35,899 bases of DNA from assembly GCA_002718415.1 (NCBI GenBank), contig PBEM01000012.1:86648-122546 (forward strand). The letters run 5' to 3'. This document shows positions 1 to 7,381 of the stretch, in pieces. Both the position numbers and the translations under genes were made by a program. The notes beneath the pieces are model-generated. The model did not search any database and was not told the origin of the DNA. It saw nothing but the letters and a program-made list of their open reading frames with translations. Positions within the stretch are counted from its first letter, which is position 1. Every line of letters starts with the position of its first letter. This DNA is from Chloroflexota bacterium. Lineage in GTDB: Bacteria; Chloroflexota; Dehalococcoidia; Lucifugimonadales; Lucifugimonadaceae.

Positions 1-649
1 GATGGGGAGCAGTTGCTACTATTTTAATTTCAGGATTATACTCCTTAAGGCATCTGCCTACTCCCATTAATGTACCTCCAGTCCCTAAACCGGCAACAAA
101 GATATTAACGTTAGGTAAATCCCTAATAATTTCTGGACCAGTAGTTAAATAGTGAGCTTTCGGATTAGCTTCGTTACCATATTGATATGGCATATAGAAG
201 TTAGGATTATCTTCTGCTATTTCTTTAGCCAATGCTATCGACTCATTAGTACCTTTATCGTGAGCTGAGAAAATTACTTCGGCACCAAATGCTTCAAGAA
301 GTTGTACTCTTTCCGGAGGAACACTTTCTGGCATTACTACCTTAACCTGATAGCCTTTTTGACGACCTATCATTGCTATTCCTAGACCTGTATTACCGGA
401 AGTAGGCTCTAAAATTGTTCCTCCAGACTTTAGTAAACCTTTTTTTTCAGCATCAACAATTAGAGACCTAGCAGCTCTGTCTTTTACAGAACCTGTAGGA
501 TTTACTGATTCCAATTTACCATATATCTTAACATTAGATTCTTTAATAAAATTACTTAAATCTATTAAAGGGGTATTCCCAATAGACTGGATAGAATTAT
601 CCACTATATTGCTAGCATAATTGGAATATTTTTCTTCAAGTTTAGTCAA
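1..649 (-). CDS. cysK: Cysteine synthase (O-acetylserine sulfhydrylase), 3' end beyond window
   Basis: PLP-dependent beta-replacement enzyme that makes L-cysteine from an activated serine and a sulfur donor. Only the N-terminal 216 residues lie here; the C-terminus runs off the left edge. Visible hallmarks are SIGNTPL near residue 22, NPTGSVKDR with the PLP lysine at about K56, and the phosphate-binding TSGNTG loop at about 83-88, followed by a GTGGT segment. The start is TTG at 649: an in-frame TGA lies two codons upstream, and AGGA (rc of 657-660) sits 7 bases before it. CysK and CysM cannot be separated confidently from this fragment. The adjacent MoeB-like gene hints that the sulfur donor may be a sulfur-carrier thiocarboxylate, as in the mycobacterial CysM-CysO-MoeZ system, rather than free sulfide; that is inference. 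Confidence 0.9.
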   Translation of the reverse strand, partial: MTKLEEKYSNYASNIVDNSIQSIGNTPLIDLSNFIKESNVKIYGKLESVNPTGSVKDRAARSLIVDAEKKGLLKSGGTILEPTSGNTGLGIAMIGRQKGYQVKVVMPESVPPERVQLLEAFGAEVIFSAHDKGTNESIALAKEIAEDNPNFYMPYQYGNEANPKAHYLTTGPEIIRDLPNVNIFVAGLGTGGTLMGVGRCLKEYNPEIKIVATAPH

Positions 650-692
650 AAATCAGTCCTACTAAATTTTATATTTAAGAATCTAAAAAATT

Positions 693-1505
693 CTATATTC
701 CACAAAAAATTTCATAATCGATTAGCTCAGTAACCTCTGGATTATCTCCACAAAGTTTACAATCAGGATTTCTGCGAATTTTAATTTCTCGAAATTCCAT
801 AGAAAGAGCATCAATTAATAACATTCTACTTGTTAATGTTTCACCAATTCCCAGGGAAAGTTTAATTGCTTCCAAAGCTTGAATAGAACCTACTAATCCA
901 GGTAGTGCACCAATAACTCCTGCTTCGGCGCAATTTGGAACCTCACCTGGAGGAGGAGGGTCAGGAAACATACATCTATAACAACCATGTCCAGGTATAT
1001 AAGTAGTTGCTTGTCCATCAAATACTAAAATTGCTCCGTCAACTAAAGGTTTTTTTAGTAGAAAACAAGCATCATTAACTAAATATCTAGTAGCAAAATT
1101 ATCAGCCCCATTTATCACAATATCATATTGAGATATTATCTCCATAGCATTTTCAGAATTTAAGGGAAGCTCATGTGTTATAACATCTACTTCAGGATTA
1201 TGGTTCTCTAGAGTTTCTTTAGCTGATTCAACTTTGCGTTTACCTACGTCACTATCAGAATGAAGAATTTGTCTTTGTAAATTACTAACATCTACTACAT
1301 CAAAATCTATAATACCTATGGTCCCTACTCCAGCTAAAGATAGATATAAGGATACGGGTGATCCTAATCCACCTGCTCCAACAACTAGTACCCGTGAATT
1401 GATTAATTTTCTTTGCCCTATGCTACCAACATTAGGCATTATAATATGTCTGCTATATCTTTTGACCTGAAGGGGGGTTAAAGATTTTAATCCATTTTCA
1501 TTCAT
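693..1505 (-). CDS. moeB: MoeB/ThiF/MoeZ-type E1-like adenylyltransferase
   Basis: Adenylates the C-terminal Gly-Gly of a small ubiquitin-like sulfur carrier (MoaD/ThiS/CysO type). From the ATG at 1505 the protein is 270 residues: ATP-binding GAGGLG at 43-48, DFDVVDVSNLQRQ just after, NGADNFATR with the conserved Asp at 135, zinc cysteines C175/C178 and C249/C252, and the family's NCAEAG cysteine at 192. It ends without the C-terminal rhodanese domain seen in MoeZ and Uba4, so the sulfur must come from another protein. A TTG four codons upstream (1517) is an alternative start; neither has a clear Shine-Dalgarno site. It lies 43 bases upstream of the cysteine synthase on the same strand, suggesting an operon. 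MoeB, ThiF and CysO-activating roles cannot be told apart by sequence alone. Confidence 0.9.
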   Translation of the reverse strand: MNENGLKSLTPLQVKRYSRHIIMPNVGSIGQRKLINSRVLVVGAGGLGSPVSLYLSLAGVGTIGIIDFDVVDVSNLQRQILHSDSDVGKRKVESAKETLENHNPEVDVITHELPLNSENAMEIISQYDIVINGADNFATRYLVNDACFLLKKPLVDGAILVFDGQATTYIPGHGCYRCMFPDPPPPGEVPNCAEAGVIGALPGLVGSIQALEAIKLSLGIGETLTSRMLLIDALSMEFREIKIRRNPDCKLCGDNPEVTELIDYEIFCGI

Positions 1506-1647
1506 AACATTTACCAAAATTATAAAAATTTTACTTACATAATTTTATCTATTTAAACAACATATATCTTCCATATAATCCAATATGTCTAGAAGATAAA
1601 GTCAAATTTACAAGTATTTACCACTACTTATCTGACATGATGATTAC

Positions 1648-1712
1648 AATTTTCTACCTTAGAGAATTTAATTTCTACTTATTATGATCTTTATAAAAAC
1701 GGAATTTTCTAC
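1648..1712. promoter_or_regulatory. Three AATTT(T)CTAC repeats upstream of rplY
   Basis: The 269-base divergent gap between moeB and rplY holds no convincing gene. It contains AATTTTCTAC exactly at 1648-1657 and 1703-1712, and the one-base-shorter AATTTCTAC at 1670-1678, all in the same orientation. In a sequence this AT-rich a repeated decamer can occur by chance, so a protein-binding role is only a possibility. Confidence 0.2.
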
Positions 1713-1774
1713 TAAAAATATAGATAAATACATGTTACGATTTAATGTATTGTTTTTTTAGATAACATAATCAA

Positions 1775-2452
1775 ATGGATCAATTAGAAATTACAGCTAA
1801 TAATAGAACGGCTTTTGGGAAAAAAAACCGTGCACTTAGACGCGAAGGAATAATACCTATACATGTTTATGGTTTAGGACAACCTTCTCTCAACTTACAA
1901 GCAGAACTAAAACCTCTAACTAATACACTTGTTTCCGCAGGAAGAACTACACCTGTAACAATCAAAACAGATGAAGGTTCTACTGTAGTACTTATAAGAG
2001 ATGTGGATCGTCATGCTGTATCTGGAAATATACAACATGTTGATTTTCTTAGAGTAGATGCTGAAAAACCAGTAGATGCACCTGTTCCATTAGTGCTCTT
2101 TAATCAAGAAAGTGCCCCAGGAACTGCAGGTGGTGCTGGAGTAGTAACACAAGGAATATATGAGGTTACTGTTAGAGCCAAACCTTTTGATGTTCCTGCT
2201 GAGATTCAAGTTGACTGTATAGTTCTTGAATCAATTGAATTATCTATAACTACAAAAGATTTAATATTACCTCCTGGAGTTGAATTAGTTTCTTCTGATA
2301 CTGAAAGGGTTGCATGGATACAACCACCTAGGGTAGAAGTAGAATCAGTTCAAACCGAAGAATTAGATGAAACACAAGAAAGTGAAGGAGAAGGTGACGC
2401 TGAATCTTCTGAGGCAACTCAAGAATCAGATTCTTCAGAACAGGAAAAATAA
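1775..2452 (+). CDS. rplY: 50S ribosomal protein bL25 (long CTC form)
   Basis: 5S-rRNA-binding protein of the large ribosomal subunit. The N-terminal L25 domain (about residues 4-90) is recognisable from the FGKKNRALRREGIIPIHVYG segment and from NIQHVDFLRVD. A beta-rich TL5/CTC domain follows (about 95-185), containing an EIQVD segment and the DLILPPGVEL segment. The tail from about 190 is very acidic and rich in Glu, Ser and Gln. At 225 residues it is a typical long CTC form, as in Thermus TL5 and Bacillus Ctc. It starts the plus-strand housekeeping run; RNase Y follows after a 91-base gap carrying a hairpin. No strong Shine-Dalgarno precedes the ATG. Confidence 0.95.
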   Translation: MDQLEITANNRTAFGKKNRALRREGIIPIHVYGLGQPSLNLQAELKPLTNTLVSAGRTTPVTIKTDEGSTVVLIRDVDRHAVSGNIQHVDFLRVDAEKPVDAPVPLVLFNQESAPGTAGGAGVVTQGIYEVTVRAKPFDVPAEIQVDCIVLESIELSITTKDLILPPGVELVSSDTERVAWIQPPRVEVESVQTEELDETQESEGEGDAESSEATQESDSSEQEK

Positions 2453-2453
2453 C

Positions 2454-2486
2454 TAGAAACAACTACTAAAATAGTTGTTGTTTCTA
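2454..2486. other. Stable AT-rich hairpin between rplY and rny
   Basis: Beginning one base after the rplY stop codon, the arms 2454-2468 and 2472-2486 can pair over 15 positions with a single T-T mismatch around an AAA loop. No U-tract follows, so it is not a classical Rho-independent terminator. It could protect the 3' end, act as a processing site, or attenuate read-through into rny. The pairing is seen directly; the role is inferred. Confidence 0.5.
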
Positions 2487-2531
2487 ATGGTACGTGTTTG
2501 GATAGCGCGTTGTATAAAAAAAATAATAATC

Positions 2532-2536
2532 AGGAG
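2532..2536 (+). promoter_or_regulatory. Shine-Dalgarno site fixing the rny start
   Basis: AGGAG lies 7 bases before the ATG at 2544 and supports that codon over a TTG 69 bases upstream. The ATG also puts the membrane segment at the very N-terminus, as is usual for RNase Y. Confidence 0.75.
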
Positions 2537-2543
2537 AGTCGAT

Positions 2544-4076
2544 ATGGATTTATCAATCCTATCTGTTTTTCTGATATCTTTGGTTTCGGTAGCTTTAGGA
2601 ATATTTTTTGGTTTATTTATAAATAAATATATAAATAAAAAAAATATAGAAGAAGCTAAAGAAGCTGCAAACCAATATATTAGAAGATCAGAATCTAGAA
2701 GTAAAGAAATATTAATTGAAGCAAAAGAAGAAGCACACAATATAACTTTAAAAACAGAAAAAAAACTTAATAGAATTCAATTGGATTTAGACCGCACTGA
2801 AAGCCGTTTAGAAACAAGAGAAAATTCAATTAAGGATTTAGAAGTAAATTTAAAAAATAAAAATATTGAATTGAATAAACTTCTAAAAAAATCAGAAAAG
2901 AATCAAGAAGAAATAGATATTTCAAAAAAGGAAATTAAACAAAAACTAGAAAATATTACCGGTTTATCTGCAGAAGAAGCTAGAGTACAACTCTTGGAAG
3001 AAGTAGATTCAGATATAACATATGAAATTTCTAAAAAATATAGAGATGCAGAACTAATTGCGCAAAGTGAAATAGATCAGAAATCTAAAATGATTCTTGC
3101 CGAAAGTTTGCAACGATATGCATCTGAAGTCGTACAAGAAAATACAGTATCAGCTATAGCTATACCTAACGAAGAAATGAAAGGTAGATTAATAGGTAGG
3201 GAGGGAAGAAATATTCGAGCTATAGAAAATATTACAGGAACAGATTTATTAATCGATGAAGCACCAGAAACCGTTTCTATTTCATGTTTTGATCCTGTAA
3301 GAAGAAAAGTTGCTATTCAAACTGTCGAAAAATTAATTCAAGATGGCCGTATACATCCTGCAAAAATAGAAGAAATTTACGAAAGATCAAAAAATGAAAT
3401 AGAAGAAATAGTAAGAAAATCGGGGCAAAATGCAGTTTTCGAAGTGAATGTTAAAGGTTTGCATCCAGAAATAATTAAATTAATGGGTCGACTTCAATTT
3501 AGATACAGTTACGGAGAAAATGTTCTTCAACATAGTAAAGAAGTAGGAATGATTGCAGCTATGTTAGCATCTGAGTTAAAGGTAGACGTACAAAATGCAA
3601 AAACTGCAGGATTTCTACACGATATTGGTAAAGCTTTAACTCATGAGTTCGAAGGTTCACACGCAATAATAGGTGCTGATGTTGCTAGAAAATATGGTGT
3701 GTCAGAAGAAATAGTAACAGCAATTAAAGAACATCATGATACACAAATGTCATCAGTAGAATCTTTTATTGTAGCTGCAGCAGATGCAATTTCTGCTGCT
3801 AGACCTGGAGCAAGACATGATACTCTGGAAGCGTACATACAAAGGTTAGAAAAATTAGAAAATGTTGCTAAAGAATTTGATGGAGTCCAAAAAGTCTTTG
3901 CCATTCAAGCAGGTAGAGAAGTAAGAGTAATGGTAGATCCTGAAGATGTTGATGATGTCGAAGCGTCATCATTAGCTAGAAATATTGTTAATAGAATTGA
4001 AGAAACTCTTTCTTACCCTGGACAAATTAAAGTAATTGTAATTAGAGAATCTAGATCTGAACAAATTGCTTCCTAA
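2544..4076 (+). CDS. rny: Ribonuclease Y (membrane-anchored endoribonuclease)
   Basis: Initiates mRNA decay by endonucleolytic cleavage at the inner face of the membrane. The 510-residue product has the standard architecture and length: an N-terminal transmembrane helix (about 4-28), a long charged coiled coil (about 30-190, heptad-rich Lys/Glu), a KH RNA-binding domain (about 200-265) with GRLIGREGRN starting at 214, and an HD domain with HSKEVG and the catalytic HDIGKA (H359, D360). The FEVNVKGLHPE linker between KH and HD matches the family. YmdB lies 11 bases downstream, an rny-ymdB pairing known from many Gram-positive and Chloroflexota genomes. Confidence 0.97.
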   Translation: MDLSILSVFLISLVSVALGIFFGLFINKYINKKNIEEAKEAANQYIRRSESRSKEILIEAKEEAHNITLKTEKKLNRIQLDLDRTESRLETRENSIKDLEVNLKNKNIELNKLLKKSEKNQEEIDISKKEIKQKLENITGLSAEEARVQLLEEVDSDITYEISKKYRDAELIAQSEIDQKSKMILAESLQRYASEVVQENTVSAIAIPNEEMKGRLIGREGRNIRAIENITGTDLLIDEAPETVSISCFDPVRRKVAIQTVEKLIQDGRIHPAKIEEIYERSKNEIEEIVRKSGQNAVFEVNVKGLHPEIIKLMGRLQFRYSYGENVLQHSKEVGMIAAMLASELKVDVQNAKTAGFLHDIGKALTHEFEGSHAIIGADVARKYGVSEEIVTAIKEHHDTQMSSVESFIVAAADAISAARPGARHDTLEAYIQRLEKLENVAKEFDGVQKVFAIQAGREVRVMVDPEDVDDVEASSLARNIVNRIEETLSYPGQIKVIVIRESRSEQIAS

Positions 4077-4087
4077 GGGATAATTTT

Positions 4088-4864
4088 ATGAAAGTATTAA
4101 TGATAGGAGATGTTATTGCAAGAGGAGGAAGAAGAACTTTATCAAAATTGTTACCTGGAATTAAAGAAGAATTCTCTATAGATTATGTAATAGCACAAGG
4201 AGAAAATTCTGCAGGAGGATTTGGACACACATTAGAAACTACTCATGAAATGATTGAAGCAGGTGTAGATGTAATTACAAGTGGAAATCATGTATGGGAT
4301 AAAAAGGCTTTTATCGAAGACTTAAGTAAATTTACGGTCCCTGTGATTAGACCTTTAAACTATCCTGAAATTGCTCCAGGTAGAGGCGCTATAGATCTTG
4401 GTCCAATAGCAGTTATTAATTTAATAGGGAGAGTATATATGGGAGAGTTTGACTCTCCTTTTACTCAAGTAGATAGATTATTATCCCAAGGTTTTGGTAA
4501 AGGTAAACCTGTCTTTATTGATTTTCACGCAGAAACTACTTCCGAAAAAGCTGCTATGGGTTGGTTTCTAGATGGTAAAATTTCTGCGATTGTAGGTACT
4601 CATACACATGTACCAACAGCTGACTGCAAAATATTAAATAAAGGAACGGGTTTTGTAAGTGATTTAGGTATGGTGGGAGCAATTGATTCAGTAATTGGCA
4701 TTAAATCTGAAGATTCATTAAGTAGATTTCTTACTGGAATTCCGACAAGATTTAATCCTGTAAATGAAGGGAGAATGATGTTTTGCTCAGTGCTAATAGA
4801 GGTGGATGAAAAAACTCATTTAACCACTTCTATTACAAGAGTCGACAGGGAAACATTTATTTGA
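4088..4864 (+). CDS. ymdB: YmdB-family metallophosphoesterase (2',3'-cyclic nucleotide phosphodiesterase)
   Basis: TIGR00282-type calcineurin-like phosphoesterase; Bacillus YmdB hydrolyses 2',3'- and 3',5'-cyclic nucleotides and influences biofilm versus motility decisions. The 258-residue protein shows the dinuclear metal site expected for the family: D8 in IGDVIARGG, E39/N40 in QGENSAGG, N67/H68 in SGNHVWD, H147 in DFHAE, and H172/H174 in GTHTHVPTAD. AGGGA lies shortly before the ATG. Its stop codon overlaps the start of the PHP gene by four bases (TTGA), implying translational coupling. Linkage to RNase Y is consistent with clearing cyclic phosphates produced during RNA turnover, although that coupling is inference. 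Confidence 0.95.
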   Translation: MKVLMIGDVIARGGRRTLSKLLPGIKEEFSIDYVIAQGENSAGGFGHTLETTHEMIEAGVDVITSGNHVWDKKAFIEDLSKFTVPVIRPLNYPEIAPGRGAIDLGPIAVINLIGRVYMGEFDSPFTQVDRLLSQGFGKGKPVFIDFHAETTSEKAAMGWFLDGKISAIVGTHTHVPTADCKILNKGTGFVSDLGMVGAIDSVIGIKSEDSLSRFLTGIPTRFNPVNEGRMMFCSVLIEVDEKTHLTTSITRVDRETFI

Positions 4865-5781
4865 GTGATCCTGAAAGTAGATATAATTTATTAGTAAAAC
4901 CAAAATCACCTAAATGGAAAATAACAAACGATCTCCATTTACACACTTCTATTTCAGATGGAAATATAACACCGAATGATTTAATTATAAAAATCTCTAA
5001 AACGGATATAAATTGTATCTCTATCACTGACCATGATATTACTGAAGCTATAGATGAATGCAAAGAAATATCTATAGAAAAAAATATTACCGTTATTCCT
5101 GGTGTAGAAATAAGTACTTCTTTTCAAAAAAATGATATCCATATTCTAGGTTATTTCATAGACTATAAAAATATAGAATTACAAAGCTCTCTTGGTACAC
5201 TGCGTAATAGTAGAAAAAAATCAATACTAAAAACCATTAGTATACTCCAAGATAATGGTTTTGAAATATCAGAAAAAGAAGTAACTGATATTTCAAAAGG
5301 TACAATCGGAAGACCACATATTGCACAAATATTAAAATCAAAAGGATATTTTAATAGTACAACTGAAGCGTTTGAAAAAATTCTGACAAATAAAAAAATT
5401 GTGAATATTAAAAGAAAAAAAATTGACACATTACATTCAATAAATTTAATTAATCAAGCTGGAGGTATAGCAGTATTAGCGCATCCTAGATCAATAAAAG
5501 ACTTAGAAAAAGTTATACCTATATTTGTAGAAAATGGTTTAGGTGGAATAGAAGTTTTTTCAGAAAAACATAAAAATGAAACTTTAAATTATTTAAAAAA
5601 TATTTCTGAAAAGTATAATCTCGTAGCTACAGGAGGATCTGATTACCATGGAAGAAATGAACCTAACGAAATTATGCCTGGAATGAATGGAGCACCACCA
5701 GAAACACCACATTTATTATTATCAAAAACATTAGAATTTCATGGTTCTAACATCGGATCAGTACCCAAAGGGTTAAAATAA
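4861..5781 (+). CDS. PHP-domain phosphoesterase (RNase AM / YciV-like)
   Basis: Single-domain PHP (polymerase and histidinol phosphatase) metallohydrolase of 306 residues. The trinuclear metal ligands are in place: H26 and H28 (DLHLHTSISDG), D57/H58 (ITDHD), E83 (GVEIS), H94, H153, H208 (VLAHPRS), D261/H263 (GGSDYHG). Its layout resembles E. coli YciV/RNase AM, which removes 3'-phosphates from 3',5'-bisphosphate nucleotides and trims 5' RNA ends. The start is a TTG overlapping the ymdB stop, and its TAA overlaps the plsY ATG by one base. Sitting between ymdB and plsY downstream of rny makes an RNA-fragment or pAp-type phosphatase role plausible, but the substrate cannot be read from the sequence. 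Confidence 0.88.
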   Translation: MSDPESRYNLLVKPKSPKWKITNDLHLHTSISDGNITPNDLIIKISKTDINCISITDHDITEAIDECKEISIEKNITVIPGVEISTSFQKNDIHILGYFIDYKNIELQSSLGTLRNSRKKSILKTISILQDNGFEISEKEVTDISKGTIGRPHIAQILKSKGYFNSTTEAFEKILTNKKIVNIKRKKIDTLHSINLINQAGGIAVLAHPRSIKDLEKVIPIFVENGLGGIEVFSEKHKNETLNYLKNISEKYNLVATGGSDYHGRNEPNEIMPGMNGAPPETPHLLLSKTLEFHGSNIGSVPKGLK

Positions 5782-6446
5782 TGGACGAAATTAGAATATT
5801 TCTAATATTTTTTATAGCATATATATACGGATCTATTCATCCAACTGCAATAATCACTAAAAAAATTATAGGAGTAGATTTAAATAAAATAGGATCAAAA
5901 AAATTAGGACTTAGTAATTTCACTACATTTATGGGAAAGAAATGGAGTTTAATATTACTACCATATGAATTATTGATCAAAGGAACAATCCCTATGATTA
6001 TATTCCAAAAATATAATTTTGAAATTTCTATAATAATAACTACATCTCTTATTATAATTATTGGTCATTGCTGGTCTATTTTTAATAATTTCAATGGAGG
6101 AAGAGGGATACTAACAGGTTCCGGTATGTTACTTATTATCGCACCAAAAATACTGTTTATATCACTACTATTAGTGATTATAGGAAAATATATTTTAAGA
6201 ATAAAAGATTCTGCAATTTTAATATTATTTGTACTTATATTATTACCTGTTTGGTCGTTAATTTTTCAATCCCAATATGAAATATTATTATTTTCAATTC
6301 TCTTCCCATTAGTTACTATATTAAAAAGAGTTTCCTCAAATTCTTTGATAAAAATTAATAAGAAATCTAGTTTTAAAAAAGTTTTAATTAATAGATTTAT
6401 TTTTGACAGAGATATTAGAAACCGAAATAAATGGAAAAACCAATAG
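5781..6446 (+). CDS. plsY: Divergent PlsY-like acyl-phosphate:glycerol-3-phosphate acyltransferase
   Basis: PlsY makes lysophosphatidic acid from acyl phosphate and glycerol-3-phosphate at the membrane. This 221-residue protein is strongly hydrophobic with about five or six membrane segments and keeps recognisable versions of the family motifs: YGSIHPTA (motif 1, about 16-23), GSKKLGLSN (38-46, normally GSGNxGATN) and GHCWSIF...FNGGRGI (95-110). Motifs 1 and 2 are degenerate relative to canonical PlsY, and the usual D-x-x-KG region reads PYELLIKG. It may be a fast-evolving PlsY in a streamlined genome or a specialised paralogue. It overlaps the PHP gene by one base and abuts the zinc-finger gene, so co-translation is likely. 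Confidence 0.75.
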   Translation: MDEIRIFLIFFIAYIYGSIHPTAIITKKIIGVDLNKIGSKKLGLSNFTTFMGKKWSLILLPYELLIKGTIPMIIFQKYNFEISIIITTSLIIIIGHCWSIFNNFNGGRGILTGSGMLLIIAPKILFISLLLVIIGKYILRIKDSAILILFVLILLPVWSLIFQSQYEILLFSILFPLVTILKRVSSNSLIKINKKSSFKKVLINRFIFDRDIRNRNKWKNQ

Positions 6447-6986
6447 ATGAGTTCTGAAATATATGAATATCGTTGTACAAGACATAAAGAAATAGGTACT
6501 AATTTACGTTGTGGAAGATGTGGAGATCTTATTTGCCCTAAATGTCTTATACAATCACCAGTTGGATCAAGATGTCCAGAATGTTCAAAAATTGGGCAAC
6601 CTAATATTCTAAAAGCTTCAAAATTTGAATTATTTAAGGTTCTTATAGCAGGAATATTATTATCTATAATCGGAGGGGTACTATTAGGTATAATTTCCCG
6701 TATTCTTTGGGCTACGCCAATAGGATATCAATTTGGTTCGATATTAACTGCAATCACTTTATCTTTATTTGGAGTATTAATTGGTGAAATTATCAGGAGA
6801 ATTGGCAAATATAAAATTGATCGAAGGATAAAAGTTGTTGCTGGTCTTACAATTTTTGGAATATATATAATCGGATTTATATTTGGAAATTTACTAGGAG
6901 TTTATTCTGTACTATTCACTAATATAGTAACATTTATAGGCGTAGCTTTTGGAATTTATATAGCTATGAACCGTATAAGACCTTAA
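6447..6986 (+). CDS. B-box/zinc-ribbon membrane protein of unknown function
   Basis: The N-terminus is a compact zinc-binding module with four Cys/His pairs: C10/H13, C22/C25, C30/C33 and C43/C46. The RCGDLICPKCLIQ segment resembles the B-box-like finger often found at the N-terminus of Chloroflexota membrane proteins. About four hydrophobic helices follow (roughly 60-85, 93-118, 127-150, 152-175). No catalytic motif is visible and the membrane part lacks the rhomboid GxSG signature, so it is not the rhomboid protease that sometimes carries this finger. It starts directly after the plsY stop and ends convergently with the cupin gene, the two stop codons overlapping by four bases. Confidence 0.8.
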   Translation: MSSEIYEYRCTRHKEIGTNLRCGRCGDLICPKCLIQSPVGSRCPECSKIGQPNILKASKFELFKVLIAGILLSIIGGVLLGIISRILWATPIGYQFGSILTAITLSLFGVLIGEIIRRIGKYKIDRRIKVVAGLTIFGIYIIGFIFGNLLGVYSVLFTNIVTFIGVAFGIYIAMNRIRP

Positions 6987-7381
6987 ATTCTCCCATAATC
7001 ATCTTCTAATCTTTCTATATCATCTTCACCTAAATAATCACCAGTTTGAACTTCAATAATTTCTAAAGGTTCAACAACTGAAATATTTTTTATTCTATGG
7101 GTGATTGTTCTAGCAACAAAAATATTTTCTCCTCTACCAAGATTTTTTTTATTTTTATCAATTTCTATTTCAGCAACTCCTCTGACTATCACCCATGTTT
7201 CATCTCTATGCCTATGCCATTGAAGAGATAGTCTAGAATCGGGATTAATTATTATACGTTTTACTTGGAACCCATTTCCTTTTGTAATAATCTCATAAGT
7301 TCCCCATGGTCTTTTTACCTTCTTATCAGAATTTTTACTGATATTTATTTCTATAGGTTCATTCATTATAAATACATTCAA
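6983..7381 (-). CDS. Mannose-6-phosphate isomerase-like cupin
   Basis: Small single-cupin protein of 132 residues resembling the C-terminal isomerase domain of bifunctional mannose-1-phosphate guanylyltransferase/phosphomannose isomerases (type II PMI). Diagnostic stretches are RPWGTYE at 24-30, the metal ligands H56, H58 and E61 in QWHRHRDETW, and H95 in TITHRI. It probably interconverts fructose-6-phosphate and mannose-6-phosphate for GDP-mannose or other activated sugars, though small relatives of uncertain substrate exist. Its ATG overlaps the dus stop codon by four bases (ATGA), so the two are translationally coupled despite unrelated functions. Confidence 0.85.
   Translation of the reverse strand: MNVFIMNEPIEINISKNSDKKVKRPWGTYEIITKGNGFQVKRIIINPDSRLSLQWHRHRDETWVIVRGVAEIEIDKNKKNLGRGENIFVARTITHRIKNISVVEPLEIIEVQTGDYLGEDDIERLEDDYGRI

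Noticed and set aside
1630-1690. Short ATG ORF of about 16 codons in the moeB-rplY gap
   Set aside because: No ribosome-binding site, too short and low-complexity; chance ORF in AT-rich DNA.
2475-2543. Upstream TTG start giving RNase Y a 23-residue extension
   Set aside because: The ATG at 2544 has AGGAG seven bases before it and puts the membrane anchor at the N-terminus; the TTG lies inside the hairpin arm after rplY.
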